Of a DNA stretch of 64,000 nucleotides, positions 45,528 through 55,548 are shown piece by piece. Each line of letters begins with the position of its first letter. Within the stretch, counting starts at the first letter, position 1. The DNA comes from Pleomorphomonas oryzae DSM 16300 (GTDB lineage Bacteria > Pseudomonadota > Alphaproteobacteria > Rhizobiales > Pleomorphomonadaceae). The translations under genes were made by a program, and so were the position numbers. Under the pieces are notes generated by a model, which saw only the letters and a list, made by a program, of their open reading frames with translations, had not been told where the DNA came from and did no database searches. The stretch spans positions 434,001-498,000 of the forward strand of contig NZ_AUHB01000001.1 in NCBI RefSeq assembly GCF_000422965.1, given 5' to 3'.

Positions 45528-46565
45528 TTATCCGGCGATCGGAGGGTTGAGGCGGGCGAAACCTTCCTGCCGTCGATAAGGAAAGTGCGGATAGGGCGCG
45601 GTGACCGCACTCGCGGCATCGAGTTTGACGATCTGCTCTGCGGAAAGCCTCCAACCGATCGCACCGAGATTTTGGCGCAACTGATCTTCGTTGCGGGCGC
45701 CGATAATGACCGAGGACACGGTCGGCCGTTCGATCAGCCAGTTGATGGCGACCTGCGGCACGGTCTTTCCCACCTCGGTGGCGACCTCCTCCAGCGCATC
45801 GATGACACGATAAAGGTGTTCGTCTTCTACCGGCGGGCCGTAGCTAGCCGTGTCATGCAGACGGCTTCCCTCGGGCAAGGGCGCACCGCGCCGGATCTTT
45901 CCCGTCAGTCGGCCCCAGCCGAGCGGACTCCACACCAGCGCGCCGAGCCCCTGGTCGACGCCGAGCGGCATCAGATCCCACTCGTAGTCGCGGCCGAGCA
46001 GCGAGTAATAGACCTGATTGGCGACATAGCGCGGCCAGCCGTAGCGATCGGCAACAGCCAGCGCCTTCATGATCTGCCAGCCGGAGAAATTGGAGACGCC
46101 GACATAACGGACCTTGCCGGCCCGCACGAGTGTGTCGACGGTCGACAGCACCTCTTCCATCGGGGTCGCCGCGTCGAAGGCGTGGAGTTGCAAGAGGTCG
46201 ATATAGTCGGTGCCGAGCCGCTTCAACGCGTCCTCGACGGCGCGGATCAGGCGGAAGCGCGACGAGCCCGAATCGTTCGGGCCATCTCCCATCGGCAGAC
46301 TGGTCTTGGTCGAGATGAGCGCTGCGTCACGGCGCCCCTTGAGGGCGGCTCCCAGCACCTCCTCGGATGCGCCGGCGGAATAGACGTCGGCGGTATCGAA
46401 CAGGTTGATCCCTGCCTCCAGACAAATATCGATGAGACGGCGTGCCTCTTCAACATCAGTATTGCCCCAGGCACCGAACAACGGGCCGGTGCCGCCAAAT
46501 GTGCCGGTGCCAAAGCTCAAGACCGGAACCTTGAGGCCGGAACGTCCGAGAAAGCGATAGTCCAT
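45528..46565 (-). CDS. Aldo/keto reductase
   Basis: 345 residues, AKR (alpha/beta)8 barrel. Catalytic tetrad visible: Asp and Tyr in FDTADVYSAGASEE, Lys in LISTKTSLPMG, His in LLQLHAFDAATP. NADPH-binding segment IIGARNEDQLRQNLGAI near the C-terminus. Closest in style to the AKR11/YajO-type reductases of unknown physiological substrate. Lies 45 bases downstream of the MFS gene, so probably co-transcribed under the LysR protein at 47885. Confidence 0.92.
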   Translation of the reverse strand: MDYRFLGRSGLKVPVLSFGTGTFGGTGPLFGAWGNTDVEEARRLIDICLEAGINLFDTADVYSAGASEEVLGAALKGRRDAALISTKTSLPMGDGPNDSGSSRFRLIRAVEDALKRLGTDYIDLLQLHAFDAATPMEEVLSTVDTLVRAGKVRYVGVSNFSGWQIMKALAVADRYGWPRYVANQVYYSLLGRDYEWDLMPLGVDQGLGALVWSPLGWGRLTGKIRRGAPLPEGSRLHDTASYGPPVEDEHLYRVIDALEEVATEVGKTVPQVAINWLIERPTVSSVIIGARNEDQLRQNLGAIGWRLSAEQIVKLDAASAVTAPYPHFPYRRQEGFARLNPPIAG

Positions 46566-46610
46566 GGCTTGATCCTTTCAGATGGATTGGAGTCTGTGGT
46601 CAGACCTAAT

Positions 46611-47783
46611 TCAGGTTGAGCGGCAGAGCTGGGCCGAGCGATGGCCGGTCGTTGCGGCGAAAAGCGCGGCCACGACTGCCGCCGCTGGAAACAGGCTGGC
46701 TACCAGCGGCACGAAGGTGAGGCCGGGACCGTGGTCGATCACCAGACCGCCGGCCCAGGCGCCGATGGCGTTGCCCAGGTTGAAGGCGGCGATGTTCAGG
46801 GAAGACGCGAGATTCTGGCCGGCTCCCTCGGCCTTTGACAACACCCACATCTGAAGCGGCGCGACGGTGGCAAAACCGGCGGCGCCGAGCAGCCCGGTGA
46901 ACAGCACAGCCGCAGTGGGCGAGCCAAGAGCTGGCGTCATTGCCGCGAGGACCACCGCCAATGCGATCAGCGTGCCGAATACTGCGGCGAGAACGCCGCG
47001 ATCTGCCAACCTGCCACCGACCAGATTGCCGACGACCAGACCGCCGCCGAAAACCAGCAGGATTGGCGACACCGCCTGCTCGCCGAAACCGCTGATACGG
47101 GTCAGCATCGGGGCGATATAGGTGAAGACGGCGAAGACGCCTGCATAGCCGAGAACCGTCGTGACAAGTCCGAGCAGCACGGGCGCCCGGAGGATAGCGG
47201 CAAGGTCGGCCCGCCAGTCCTCGGCATCATCGGGCCGGTCACCCTTGGGCACGAATAGCGCGATGACGGCGAAGGCCACGAGCCCGACCAGCGTGACGGC
47301 GCTGAATGTAGCCCGCCATCCGAACTGCTGGCCGATCCAGGTTCCTATCGGCACGCCAAGAATGTTGGCGACCGTCAGTCCGGTGAACATCACGGCGATG
47401 GCCGACGCCTTGCGATCGGCCGGAACAAGGCTGGTCGCCACCACCGAACCGACGCCAAAGAAAGTGCCATGGGCAAGCGCGGTCAGCACCCGCGCGGCCA
47501 TCAGAAACCCATAGGTCGGCGCCAGGGCGCAGGCGGCGTTGCCGGCAATAAAGACGGCCATCAGCGCGAGCAGTACCGTCTTGCGCGGCCAGCGGCTGGT
47601 CAGAACGGTCAATACCGGAGCACCAGCGACAACGCCGAGCGCGTAGCCGGAAATCAGAAGCCCCGCCGTGGCGATCGACACGCCGAAATCGGCGCCGACC
47701 TCCAGCAGGAGACCCATGATGACGAATTCGGTGACGCCGATGCCGAAGGCACCGGCAGTCAGGGCGTAAAGAGCCAAAGGCAT
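46611..47783 (-). CDS. MFS transporter (AraJ/DHA1 drug-efflux type)
   Basis: 390 residues from ATG 47783; the longer open frame would put 34 odd residues before the first span and cross the operator. Twelve spans. Span 1 LALYALTAGAFGIGVTEFVI and the loop motif SGYALGVVAGAPVLTVLTSRW are typical of the AraJ/YdhP exporters. Divergent from a LysR gene and followed by an aldo/keto reductase, a common arrangement for efflux plus detoxification of an electrophile. Substrate unknown. Confidence 0.9.
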   Translation of the reverse strand: MPLALYALTAGAFGIGVTEFVIMGLLLEVGADFGVSIATAGLLISGYALGVVAGAPVLTVLTSRWPRKTVLLALMAVFIAGNAACALAPTYGFLMAARVLTALAHGTFFGVGSVVATSLVPADRKASAIAVMFTGLTVANILGVPIGTWIGQQFGWRATFSAVTLVGLVAFAVIALFVPKGDRPDDAEDWRADLAAILRAPVLLGLVTTVLGYAGVFAVFTYIAPMLTRISGFGEQAVSPILLVFGGGLVVGNLVGGRLADRGVLAAVFGTLIALAVVLAAMTPALGSPTAAVLFTGLLGAAGFATVAPLQMWVLSKAEGAGQNLASSLNIAAFNLGNAIGAWAGGLVIDHGPGLTFVPLVASLFPAAAVVAALFAATTGHRSAQLCRST

Positions 47784-47857
47784 GATCTGTCCCACAGGGT
47801 TGATATCAGTGGGCAGAAGATAGACGCAGCAGAGGAAGTGATATAGAATGCCATCTG

Positions 47858-47872
47858 TCACATCACTTGTGA
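47858..47872. promoter_or_regulatory. Candidate LysR operator
   Basis: TCACA-TCACT-TGTGA, an inverted repeat with perfect 5-base arms and 5-base spacer, between the divergent MFS and lysR genes and 12 bases before the lysR ATG. It fits autorepression by the LysR protein. Binding is inferred. Confidence 0.45.
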
Positions 47873-47884
47873 ATTGAAGGAACA

Positions 47885-48790
47885 ATGGCGCGTTCTGAAA
47901 TCAATCGATCGGGCGAAATGGAGGTCTTCGTCTGCGTCGTCGAGCAGGGTGGCTTTTCCGCTGCCGCGCGCGCCTGTCGGATGACGCCCTCAGCCGTCAG
48001 CAAGCTGGTGAGCAGGTTGGAAACACGGCTCGGCACTCGCCTCGTCAACCGCTCGACCCGCGCCTTTCAGCTGACGCCGGAGGGCTGCGCCTTCTACGAA
48101 CGCGCGACACGTATCCTGGCTGACATCGAGGATGCCGAGCGCCTTGCCGGCGCCGGCGAGCAGCCGGTGGGCCGCATTCGCCTGAACACCAGCGCGTCCT
48201 ACGCGACCCATGTTCTGGCGCCGATCCTGCCGGAGTTCTTGCAGCGCCACCCCGGGGTATCGCTCGACCTGATCCAGACCGACATGATCGTCGACCTCCT
48301 GGCAGAGCGCACCGATGTGGCGGTCCGCGCCGGTCCACTCAAGAGCTCCAGCCTGGTCGCGCGAAAGCTCGGCGACAGCGCCATGGTCATCGTGGGGGCA
48401 CCTGCCTATCTTGCCCGTTTCGGCGAGCCGAAAACGGTCGTCGACCTCGACGACCATATCCGCCTCGGGTTCGGTTATGTCCGCGCCCTCGACGGCTGGC
48501 CGCTGAAAATAGAGGGTGAAACGACGGTCATCCCCACCGTCGGCCGCGCAACGGCGAGCGACGGTGAGGCATTACGGCAGATGGCGCTCGGCGGTGCCGG
48601 GCTTGCACGTCTCGCCGCTTTCACGGTTCGCGATGATATCGCCGCCGGGCGGCTTGCGCCGGTGCTGGAAGCATTCAACCCCGGCGACAGGGAAACATTC
48701 CACGCCATTCACACCGGCCAAGGCGGCCCCCTCCCCTCGCGGGTCCGCGCTCTGCTGGACTTCCTCGCAGAACGGGGGAAGGTTTCCTGA
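47885..48790 (+). CDS. LysR-family regulator (CrgA/PecT type) of the MFS gene
   Basis: 301 residues; winged helix EVFVCVVEQGGFSAAARACR, MTPSAVSKLVSRLETRLGTR, LVNRSTRAFQLTPEGCAFYE. The effector domain (GRIRLNTSASYATHVLAPIL, RTDVAVRAGPLKSSSLVARK) is of the large group that controls adjacent exporters and reductases. Divergent from the MFS gene. Confidence 0.92.
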   Translation: MARSEINRSGEMEVFVCVVEQGGFSAAARACRMTPSAVSKLVSRLETRLGTRLVNRSTRAFQLTPEGCAFYERATRILADIEDAERLAGAGEQPVGRIRLNTSASYATHVLAPILPEFLQRHPGVSLDLIQTDMIVDLLAERTDVAVRAGPLKSSSLVARKLGDSAMVIVGAPAYLARFGEPKTVVDLDDHIRLGFGYVRALDGWPLKIEGETTVIPTVGRATASDGEALRQMALGGAGLARLAAFTVRDDIAAGRLAPVLEAFNPGDRETFHAIHTGQGGPLPSRVRALLDFLAERGKVS

Positions 48791-48796
48791 CCGCCG

Positions 48797-49234
48797 TCAG
48801 GCGTGCTGACGACGCTTGGTTGGCTCGAGCGGTTGGCCAGAAACGACGCCTCCACCGAGGTCCGAAAGGATTGGGCAGTCGGGCCGATCATCGCCGTGGC
48901 AGCAGGCGACCAGCGTCGACAGGCTATCGACCATGCCTTGCAGCTCGGCGATGCGGGTCTGAAGAACCTCGATGTGTCCGCTCGCCACCCGATGCACGTC
49001 GCGGCTGGCCCTGCCGCGATCGCGCCAGAGCGACAAGAGTTCGGCGATCTCGGCCATGTCGAACCCCAGTCCACGCGCCCGCCGAATGAACCGCAGCTCG
49101 TGCACGTCGACGGCGCCGTAATCGCGGTAGCCGTTGTCGCGTCGCGCCGCCGGCCGCAGCAGGCCGGTGGATTCGTAGTAACGGATCATTTTGGCCGTGA
49201 CGCCGGATGCCTTCGCCGCATCGCCGATGTTCAT
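48797..49234 (-). CDS. cueR: Copper-responsive MerR-family activator CueR
   Basis: 145 residues from ATG 49234 (site GAAGGAT); the earlier in-frame ATG lacks one. MerR helix-turn-helix (NIGDAAKASGVTAKMIRYYE, GLLRPAARRDNGYRDYG), long dimer helix, and the Cu(I)-binding loop CCHGDDRPDCPI with the C-x7-C spacing of CueR. Divergent from the copper ATPase, with a MerR-type box in its promoter. Activates copper export on Cu(I) binding. Confidence 0.92.
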   Translation of the reverse strand: MNIGDAAKASGVTAKMIRYYESTGLLRPAARRDNGYRDYGAVDVHELRFIRRARGLGFDMAEIAELLSLWRDRGRASRDVHRVASGHIEVLQTRIAELQGMVDSLSTLVACCHGDDRPDCPILSDLGGGVVSGQPLEPTKRRQHA

Positions 49235-49324
49235 GGGATAATCCTTCATGGACGGATAACCGGAACCCGAAGCCTTCGCCTCGGTTGACCGCACAGCACC
49301 TTCGGTTCGCCGACAATTATACGC

Positions 49325-49355
49325 TTGACCTTACCATGATGGGAAGGTCGATCCT
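49325..49355 (+). promoter_or_regulatory. CueR box in the copper ATPase promoter
   Basis: The halves ACCTTACCAT and ATGGGAAGGT (49328-49348, one base between) form a near-perfect dyad. They sit between a -35 element TTGACC (49325-49330) and a -10-like GATCCT (49350-49355), giving the overlong 19-base spacer that MerR-family activators correct by twisting the DNA. 58 bases before the ATPase ATG. Confidence 0.85.
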
Positions 49356-49412
49356 CGGTGACATCAACATCGCCGTCCGACTTGACGGCGTCGAACCGAT
49401 ACGGAGCGCGCC

Positions 49413-51848
49413 ATGCCGCACGAACATGATCACCCCCACGGCTCTTCCCCGCACGGCCAGGAGCGAGCGCCTACCACGGATCACGGAGATCACGGCCATG
49501 AAGGCTGTGACCATTGCCACGGCCACCATCATCACCCTGCGCCCGAAGCTGACGTCCAGACGGTCAAGGATCCTGTCTGCGGCATGACGGTCGATCCGGC
49601 GACCGCCAAATACCGAACAGAACACGGCGGGAAGCCCTACTACTTCTGCTCGGAAGGTTGCCTCAAGAAATTTACGGCCGATCCCCAGCGTTATCTCGCC
49701 CCGGTCTCAGCCAAAGCACACGATGATGCACCGAAGGGTACGATCTATACCTGCCCGATGCACCCGGAGATCCGTCAGATTGGCCCCGGAACCTGCCCCA
49801 TTTGCGGCATGGCGCTGGAGCCTGAAGTCGCCTCCGCCAACGATGAGCCAAACCCCGAACTGATCGACATGACCCGTCGGTTCAAGATCGGATTAGCCAT
49901 CGCCGTTCCCGTTGTGATCTTGGAAATGGGCGGGCATTTTCTCGGCCTCGACATGCTCATCGGTCCGCGCCTTTCGGCCAGCCTGCAGTTTCTGCTGGCA
50001 ACGCCGGTGGTTCTATGGGCCGGTTGGCCGTTCTTCGTGCGCGGCTGGAAATCGGTGGTCACCGGCGCGCTCAACATGTTCACGCTGATCGCCATGGGCA
50101 CCGGCGTCGCCTGGGTCTACAGCGTCATCGCCACCTTCGCGCCAAGCCTGTTCCCGGCGGCGTTTCGGACGGCGGATGGCACCGTCGCCGTCTATTTCGA
50201 AGCCGCGGCCGTCATCACGGTGTTGGTGCTGCTCGGACAGGTTCTCGAACTCAGGGCTCGCGAACGGACGTCCGGTGCGATCAAGGCGCTGCTCAACCTT
50301 GCGCCGGCGACGGCTCGCCGGCTTGCCGCCGATGGCGGCGAGGTGGAGATCGAACTCGCCGAAATCAAAGTCGGTGACCGGCTGCGCGTTCGGCCCGGCG
50401 ACAAGGTGCCGCTCGATGGCGAGGTGCTGGAGGGCCGCTCCAACGTCGACGAGTCGATGATCACCGGCGAGCCTCTGCCGGTAGCCAAGACAACCGGCGC
50501 CACGGTGATCGGCGGCACACTCAACGGTCAAGGCAGCTTCGTCATGCGGGCCGATCGGGTCGGCGCCGACACGATGCTGGCGCAAATCGTCGACACCGTG
50601 GCAAAGGCGCAGCGCTCCCGCGCACCGATCCAGCGACTGGCCGATCAGGTCTCCGCCTGGTTCGTGCCGGCGGTTCTGGTTGCCGCTATCCTCGCCTTTA
50701 CCGCCTGGGCGCTCTTCGGCCCATCGCCGTCCCTCTCCTACGGGCTCGTCGCCGCCGTCAGCGTGCTGATCATCGCCTGCCCTTGCGCGCTCGGCCTTGC
50801 AACACCGATGTCCATCATGGTTGGCGTGGGACGTGGGGCAAGTCAGGGTGTGCTCATTCGCGACGCGGAGGCCTTGGAACGCATGGAGAAGGTCGACGTG
50901 CTCGTCGTCGACAAGACGGGAACACTCACTGAGGGCAAGCCGAAGGTGACAGCGATCAAGACGCTGTCAGGTACCGACGAAGGCGAATTGCTAATCCTGG
51001 CCGCCAGCCTGGAGCGTGCGAGCGAGCACCCGCTAGCCGCTGCCATCGTGGCAGCAGCCGAAGAACGCGGGCTGCATCTCAAATCGGCCGACGATTTCGA
51101 TGCTCCCTCGGGCAAAGGCGTCATCGGCACGGTGGATGGCCGGCGCGTCCTGCTCGGCAACCGGCGGCTCCTGGAGGAATCGGGGATTGAAGTTGCCGAT
51201 GCCGAGTCCATTGCCGCCACGCTCCGAAACGAAGGGGCGACGGCGATTCTCGTCGCCATTGACGGCCATCCCGCCGGGGTCATCGCCATCGCCGACCCGG
51301 TAAAGGCTTCGACGCAGGAAGCGCTCCGCGCCTTGCAAGCTGACGGCATCCGCATCGTCATGCTGACTGGCGACAACCGCGCCACCGCTGAGGCCGTCGC
51401 TCGCCGCCTGGGCATCGATGAGGTGAAGGCGGAGGTTCTACCGGCCGAAAAGGGCGATGTGGTCGCGGCCTTGCGCCGGGGTGGCAAGATCGTCGCCATG
51501 GCCGGTGACGGTGTCAACGATGCGCCGGCGCTTGCCGCCGCCGACGTCGGCATTGCCATGGGCACCGGTACGGACGTCGCCATCGAAAGCGCCGGCGTAA
51601 CGCTGCTGCGCGGCGATCTCGGCGGCATCGTCGAGGCGCGACGGCTGAGCCGAGCCACCATGCGCAACATTCGCCAGAACCTGATGCTGGCCTTTGTCTA
51701 CAACATCGCCGGCATTCCGATCGCCGCCGGGGTGCTCTATCCGGCCTTCGGATGGATGCTGTCACCGGTGGTCGCCGCCGCGGCCATGGCACTTTCTTCG
51801 GTCAGCGTCATCGCCAACGCGTTGCGGCTGCGCCAGACGGCGCCCTGA
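49413..51848 (+). CDS. copA: Copper-translocating P1B-type ATPase with YHS and HMBD domains
   Basis: 811 residues. The His-rich N-terminus (residues 1-45, with HGHHHH-like clusters) is followed by a YHS domain ([38 protein letters not shown]) and a heavy-metal-binding motif ([20 protein letters not shown]). There is no CxxC HMA domain. The core has the membrane CPC metal site [14 protein letters not shown], phosphorylation [12 protein letters not shown] loop MITGEPLPV, nucleotide HP motif SEHPLAAAI and hinge [15 protein letters not shown]. Cu(I) export is inferred from CPC, the CueR protein and its box. YHS/HMBD-type copper ATPases of this form are widespread in alphaproteobacteria, some serving symbiosis or cytochrome oxidase assembly. 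Confidence 0.93.
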   Translation: MPHEHDHPHGSSPHGQERAPTTDHGDHGHEGCDHCHGHHHHPAPEADVQTVKDPVCGMTVDPATAKYRTEHGGKPYYFCSEGCLKKFTADPQRYLAPVSAKAHDDAPKGTIYTCPMHPEIRQIGPGTCPICGMALEPEVASANDEPNPELIDMTRRFKIGLAIAVPVVILEMGGHFLGLDMLIGPRLSASLQFLLATPVVLWAGWPFFVRGWKSVVTGALNMFTLIAMGTGVAWVYSVIATFAPSLFPAAFRTADGTVAVYFEAAAVITVLVLLGQVLELRARERTSGAIKALLNLAPATARRLAADGGEVEIELAEIKVGDRLRVRPGDKVPLDGEVLEGRSNVDESMITGEPLPVAKTTGATVIGGTLNGQGSFVMRADRVGADTMLAQIVDTVAKAQRSRAPIQRLADQVSAWFVPAVLVAAILAFTAWALFGPSPSLSYGLVAAVSVLIIACPCALGLATPMSIMVGVGRGASQGVLIRDAEALERMEKVDVLVVDKTGTLTEGKPKVTAIKTLSGTDEGELLILAASLERASEHPLAAAIVAAAEERGLHLKSADDFDAPSGKGVIGTVDGRRVLLGNRRLLEESGIEVADAESIAATLRNEGATAILVAIDGHPAGVIAIADPVKASTQEALRALQADGIRIVMLTGDNRATAEAVARRLGIDEVKAEVLPAEKGDVVAALRRGGKIVAMAGDGVNDAPALAAADVGIAMGTGTDVAIESAGVTLLRGDLGGIVEARRLSRATMRNIRQNLMLAFVYNIAGIPIAAGVLYPAFGWMLSPVVAAAAMALSSVSVIANALRLRQTAP

Positions 51849-51859
51849 ACAATGCGAAC

Positions 51860-51886
51860 AAAAAAGGGGCGGGATTATCCCGCCCC
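51860..51886 (-). terminator. Terminator of the polyol operon
   Basis: Stem GGGGCGGGA / TCCCGCCCC with a 3-base loop. On the minus strand it is followed by TTTTTTG, so it ends the importer operon 24 bases after the binding-protein stop. It also lies 12 bases past the copper ATPase stop but has no U-run in that direction. Confidence 0.85.
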
Positions 51887-51909
51887 AAGTTCATCGGTTA
51901 TTCCATCAA

Positions 51910-52866
51910 TTACTTGATGGCGCCCGACTTCTTGTGGATCTCGATGAACGTGGCGACGTTGTCCTTGGTCACCAGCGGGCAGTCGATGTCGGTGTCGATC
52001 TGAGTGATCTTGCCGGTCAGCAGGTCGTGGGCAACGCTGATGTTCTTGGCAGCGAGGTCATAGGCGTTCTGCAGCGCCGTGGACGTCATCTTGCCGGACT
52101 GGATCAGCAGCATCGCTTCGGCCGTGCCGTCGACGCCGTAGGCGAGGATCTTGGCGAACTTCGGATCGTCCTTGACAACTTCCAGAGCGCCGGCAGCCAT
52201 GTTATCGTTCATGGACACGATGGCGTCGATCTTGTCGTTGGCCTGCACCCAGTCTTCCATGTAGCGCATGGCTTCTTCTTTGTTCCAATGCGCGATCTGC
52301 TCGCCGACGATCTTGACGTCAGTGCGCTTGTCGAAGAATTCCTTCTGCCAAGCATCACGGCGCATATCGGCGTGCATGTTGCCCGACGGGCCGTTCAGCA
52401 CGACAACATTGGCGCCCTGCGGGATCTGCTTCAGGGCCAGACGGGCATTCACAGCGGCCTGCTCATAGGGATCGGCGTCGACCGACGACGAGCCGGGGAT
52501 GTTCTTGATGCGGGCATTGGTCGTGATGACCTTGACGCCATCCTTGACGGCCTGCTCGACATAAGGACGCTGAGCTTCGCCGTTGTTCGGCTGCACGATG
52601 ATCAGGTCGTACTTGTTGGCGACGGCGTTCTCGATGAACGCGTTCTCCTTGGCGTCGTCGGCCTGGGAGTCCATCACGTCGACCGTCATGTCCGGGTACT
52701 TCTTGACCTCGTCCATGATGCCGTTGGCCAGCCAGGCGGCAAAGGAGTCGGCCTGGGCACGGGCGATGAACGCGATCTTGTAGTTCTGAGCCTGAGCAAC
52801 CGTCGTCGCAGCCAGACAAAGAGCGGCCACAGCGGTGACGGTGCGGATCGATTTCATAAACTTCAT
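51910..52866 (-). CDS. Sugar/polyol ABC transporter substrate-binding protein (RbsB type)
   Basis: 318 residues from ATG 52866 (site GGAGGAGATAGA). Sec signal peptide KSIRTVTAVAALCLAATTVA, cleaved near AQAQN. Mature: RbsB-type periplasmic-binding fold (YKIAFIARAQADSFAAWLAN, IIVQPNNGEAQRPYVEQAVK, VVVLNGPSGNMHADMRRDAW, ILAYGVDGTAEAM). It is the last gene of the operon with xylulokinase and a polyol dehydrogenase, so xylitol, another pentitol or a related polyol is the likely cargo. Confidence 0.9.
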   Translation of the reverse strand: MKFMKSIRTVTAVAALCLAATTVAQAQNYKIAFIARAQADSFAAWLANGIMDEVKKYPDMTVDVMDSQADDAKENAFIENAVANKYDLIIVQPNNGEAQRPYVEQAVKDGVKVITTNARIKNIPGSSSVDADPYEQAAVNARLALKQIPQGANVVVLNGPSGNMHADMRRDAWQKEFFDKRTDVKIVGEQIAHWNKEEAMRYMEDWVQANDKIDAIVSMNDNMAAGALEVVKDDPKFAKILAYGVDGTAEAMLLIQSGKMTSTALQNAYDLAAKNISVAHDLLTGKITQIDTDIDCPLVTKDNVATFIEIHKKSGAIK

Positions 52867-52946
52867 TTCTATCTCCTCCAAGATATCTACCAAAGGGGTC
52901 AAGTATCGATCGATAAGAGCCCCGCGTTTCCTCCAAAGCGAACGTC

Positions 52947-53954
52947 CTAAGCTTTAGCCTCCTTTCGCTCATTCGGGATTTTGGCAGCACCAAGGGTCTT
53001 CCTGGTGCGATTGACCTTGGCCCACATGTCGTATCCGACAGCCAGAGCGATGATGGCGCCCTTGATGACTTGCTGCAGATACGAGTCCACGCCAGCCAAA
53101 TTCATGATGTTGTTGAGGAAGCCGACGATGAACGCACCGGCAAGGGTCCCACCGGCCGTTCCGAGGCCGCCGGAGAAGCTGGTACCGCCGATGATCGCGG
53201 CCGTGAGCGCCTCGAACTCGTAGCCTTGGCCCGAATTGGGGGCGCCGACATTGGTACGGGCCATCAAGATGATGCCAGCAAGGCCGACGAAGATGCCGTT
53301 GATGAGATAGGCGCCGACCTTGATCCGACCGATGTTGATGCCGGAGGCCCGGGCCGCTTCTTCGTTACCACCCACCGCGTAGAGCGAGCGACCGAAGCTG
53401 GTATGGCCAAGAATGTACCAAGTCAGAACGCCGATAACGACCATGAATATGACGGGGATCGGAATAATCCCAATACTTCCCTGTCCGAACCAAACATAAT
53501 CGCCAATCTGGTAGATGTTCTGGCCCTTGGTGAAGAGCAAGGCGATACCTCTGGCCACCGTCATCATCGCCAGAGTTGCGATGAACGCCGGAATACTGAA
53601 GCGCCGGACGAGGATGCCGTTGACGAAGTTGCAGAGCAGACCGACGATCAGACCGACAGCGAAGGCAAGGGACAGCGAACCCGTTTCCTTGAAGACGTAG
53701 ACCGAGAAAACACCCGCCAGGGCCAGAACCGAGCCGCAGGAAAGGTCCAGGAGGCCGCCGATGATCAGGATCGTTTCACCAAAGGCCAGAATCGTCGTGA
53801 CGGAAATCTGAACCGAGATGTTCGATATATTTCTTGCGGATAGAAAATTCGGGCTCAGTAGATTGCAGACGATGATCATAGCGATAAGAACCAAATAAAT
53901 GGAATATCGCGACTTGATGGTCTGCCACTTCTCCCTGGTCATCAGGTTGTTCAT
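52947..53954 (-). CDS. Sugar/polyol ABC transporter permease (RbsC type)
   Basis: 335 residues, about 8-10 spans. It has the RbsC landmarks GLLDLSCGSVLALAGVFSVY, GGNEEAARASGINIGRIKVG and GGTSFSGGLGTAGGTLAGAF. It lies 36 bases after the ATPase and 80 before the binding-protein gene. Pairs with itself in the membrane, as this transporter class needs only one permease. Confidence 0.92.
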   Translation of the reverse strand: MNNLMTREKWQTIKSRYSIYLVLIAMIIVCNLLSPNFLSARNISNISVQISVTTILAFGETILIIGGLLDLSCGSVLALAGVFSVYVFKETGSLSLAFAVGLIVGLLCNFVNGILVRRFSIPAFIATLAMMTVARGIALLFTKGQNIYQIGDYVWFGQGSIGIIPIPVIFMVVIGVLTWYILGHTSFGRSLYAVGGNEEAARASGINIGRIKVGAYLINGIFVGLAGIILMARTNVGAPNSGQGYEFEALTAAIIGGTSFSGGLGTAGGTLAGAFIVGFLNNIMNLAGVDSYLQQVIKGAIIALAVGYDMWAKVNRTRKTLGAAKIPNERKEAKA

Positions 53955-53990
53955 TTTCCGCCCCTTTACATCTCGTCATCTAGCCAGCGA

Positions 53991-55493
53991 TCAGACCGCT
54001 TTTCTGGTCATGTTCATCGCGTAACGCATGATTGCTTCTTGAGAGAACTCGGCTCTTTCGAGTTCGCCGGTTATCCCACCCTCGGCCATCACGTACATGC
54101 GGTCACACATGCCGATCAGCTCGGGCAACTCAGAGGACACCATGATGATCGACTTGCCCTCTTTCACGAGGTTGGTCATCAGCCTGTAGATCTCGAATTT
54201 CGCACCGACATCGATACCGCGCGTCGGTTCATCGAGAATAAGGATGTCCGGATCTTGCAGCATCCACTTGGACAGGACGACCTTCTGCTGGTTACCGCCG
54301 CTCAGAGTGCTGACCTGCACATCGATGGATGCCATCTTCACGTTGATCTTCTTGCAGATCTCTTCGACCCGGCTTCTCTCCTTGGCCGCGTTCAGGCGTC
54401 CCTTCTGGAAGAACTGGTCCATCGAGGCCAACGTCACGTTTTCCTTGACGTCTCGGATCGGAACGATGCCGTAGCGCCGGCGGTCTTCGGAGAGCATCAC
54501 CACGCCATTCTTGATGCTGTCCTGGACGTTGCGGATCCTGACGGGGGCGCCGTGAACCTTGACCGAGCCGCCGAAACGCTCGTCGAGACCGAACAGCGCT
54601 CGCATCACTTCCGTCCGCCCTGCCCCAACGAGACCGGCAAAACCAAGGATCTCACCCTTCCTGAGGTTGAAAGAGACATTGCTGAATCCGGTCGGTCCGC
54701 TGAAATTCTCAACCTCCAGGACGACCTCGCCGACAGGAACCTCTTCCTTGGGATATCCCTGGCCCAGCGCGCGACCGACCATCAGGGCGATCACCGAGTC
54801 GATGTCGAACTGATCCTTGGGCCGCGTCTCAATCACCTTGCCGTCGCGCAGGATGGAGATTTCGTCGGCAATGCGGAAGATTTCGTCCATCTTGTGCGAG
54901 ATGTAGACGATGCCTTTGCCACGGGCGCGAAGGTCGGCGATCTTCTCGAAGAGAACTTCAATTTCCTTGTTGGTGATCGATGACGTCGGCTCATCCATGA
55001 TGATGATGTCAGCGTCACGCGAAATCGCCTTGAGGATTTCCAGCATCTGCAAGTTGGAGATCGACAGATCCTTGAGCTTGGTTTCCGGATCGTAGGCGAG
55101 GTTCTCCTGCTTCAGTAGCTGGAGCGTCTTTTGCCGGATGGTTTTCCAATCGATCTGCCCGAACTTCTTCTTCGGCCAGCGTCCGACGAACAGGCTCTCC
55201 TCGATTGTCATCTCAGGCGTGTAGTTGAGTTCCTGAAAGATCATCGAAATGCCGAGTTCGCCGGCACGGATCGGAGAGTTGATCTCGACTTTTTCGCCCT
55301 TGATCAGGGTCTCGCCACCATCGGGCTGATAGATCCCGTTGATGATTTTCATCAGGGTCGATTTGCCGGCGCCGTTTTCGCCGCACAGCACGTGAACCGA
55401 ACCTTCCTTCACAGAAAAGCAGACGTCCTCGAGCGCTTTCACGCCCGGAAACGACTTGCTTATATTTCTGACTTCGAGAAGATTTTTCTGCAT
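53991..55493 (-). CDS. Sugar/polyol ABC transporter ATPase (RbsA type, two domains)
   Basis: 500 residues from ATG 55493; the frame is open far upstream but that overlaps xylulokinase. Two fused nucleotide-binding domains. Domain 1 has Walker A LCGENGAGKSTLMK and Walker B IIIMDEPTSS, but its signature is degenerate (LSISNLQMLE). Domain 2 has a degenerate Walker A GLVGAGRTEVMR but an intact signature STLSGGNQQKVVLS and LILDEPTRGIDVG. This asymmetry is normal in RbsA-type proteins. Site AAGGAC is 9 bases before the ATG. Confidence 0.93.
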   Translation of the reverse strand: MQKNLLEVRNISKSFPGVKALEDVCFSVKEGSVHVLCGENGAGKSTLMKIINGIYQPDGGETLIKGEKVEINSPIRAGELGISMIFQELNYTPEMTIEESLFVGRWPKKKFGQIDWKTIRQKTLQLLKQENLAYDPETKLKDLSISNLQMLEILKAISRDADIIIMDEPTSSITNKEIEVLFEKIADLRARGKGIVYISHKMDEIFRIADEISILRDGKVIETRPKDQFDIDSVIALMVGRALGQGYPKEEVPVGEVVLEVENFSGPTGFSNVSFNLRKGEILGFAGLVGAGRTEVMRALFGLDERFGGSVKVHGAPVRIRNVQDSIKNGVVMLSEDRRRYGIVPIRDVKENVTLASMDQFFQKGRLNAAKERSRVEEICKKINVKMASIDVQVSTLSGGNQQKVVLSKWMLQDPDILILDEPTRGIDVGAKFEIYRLMTNLVKEGKSIIMVSSELPELIGMCDRMYVMAEGGITGELERAEFSQEAIMRYAMNMTRKAV

Positions 55494-55548
55494 CGAACGG
55501 GTCCTTGATCGGCCGGATAGCAATTGCGGGATCGACTTGGCGTGCTCG

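Noticed and set aside
51694-52950. 418-codon plus-strand frame opposite the RbsB-type gene
   Set aside because: Starts inside copA, passes through the terminator and has no domain; the minus-strand product has a signal peptide and binding-protein motifs.
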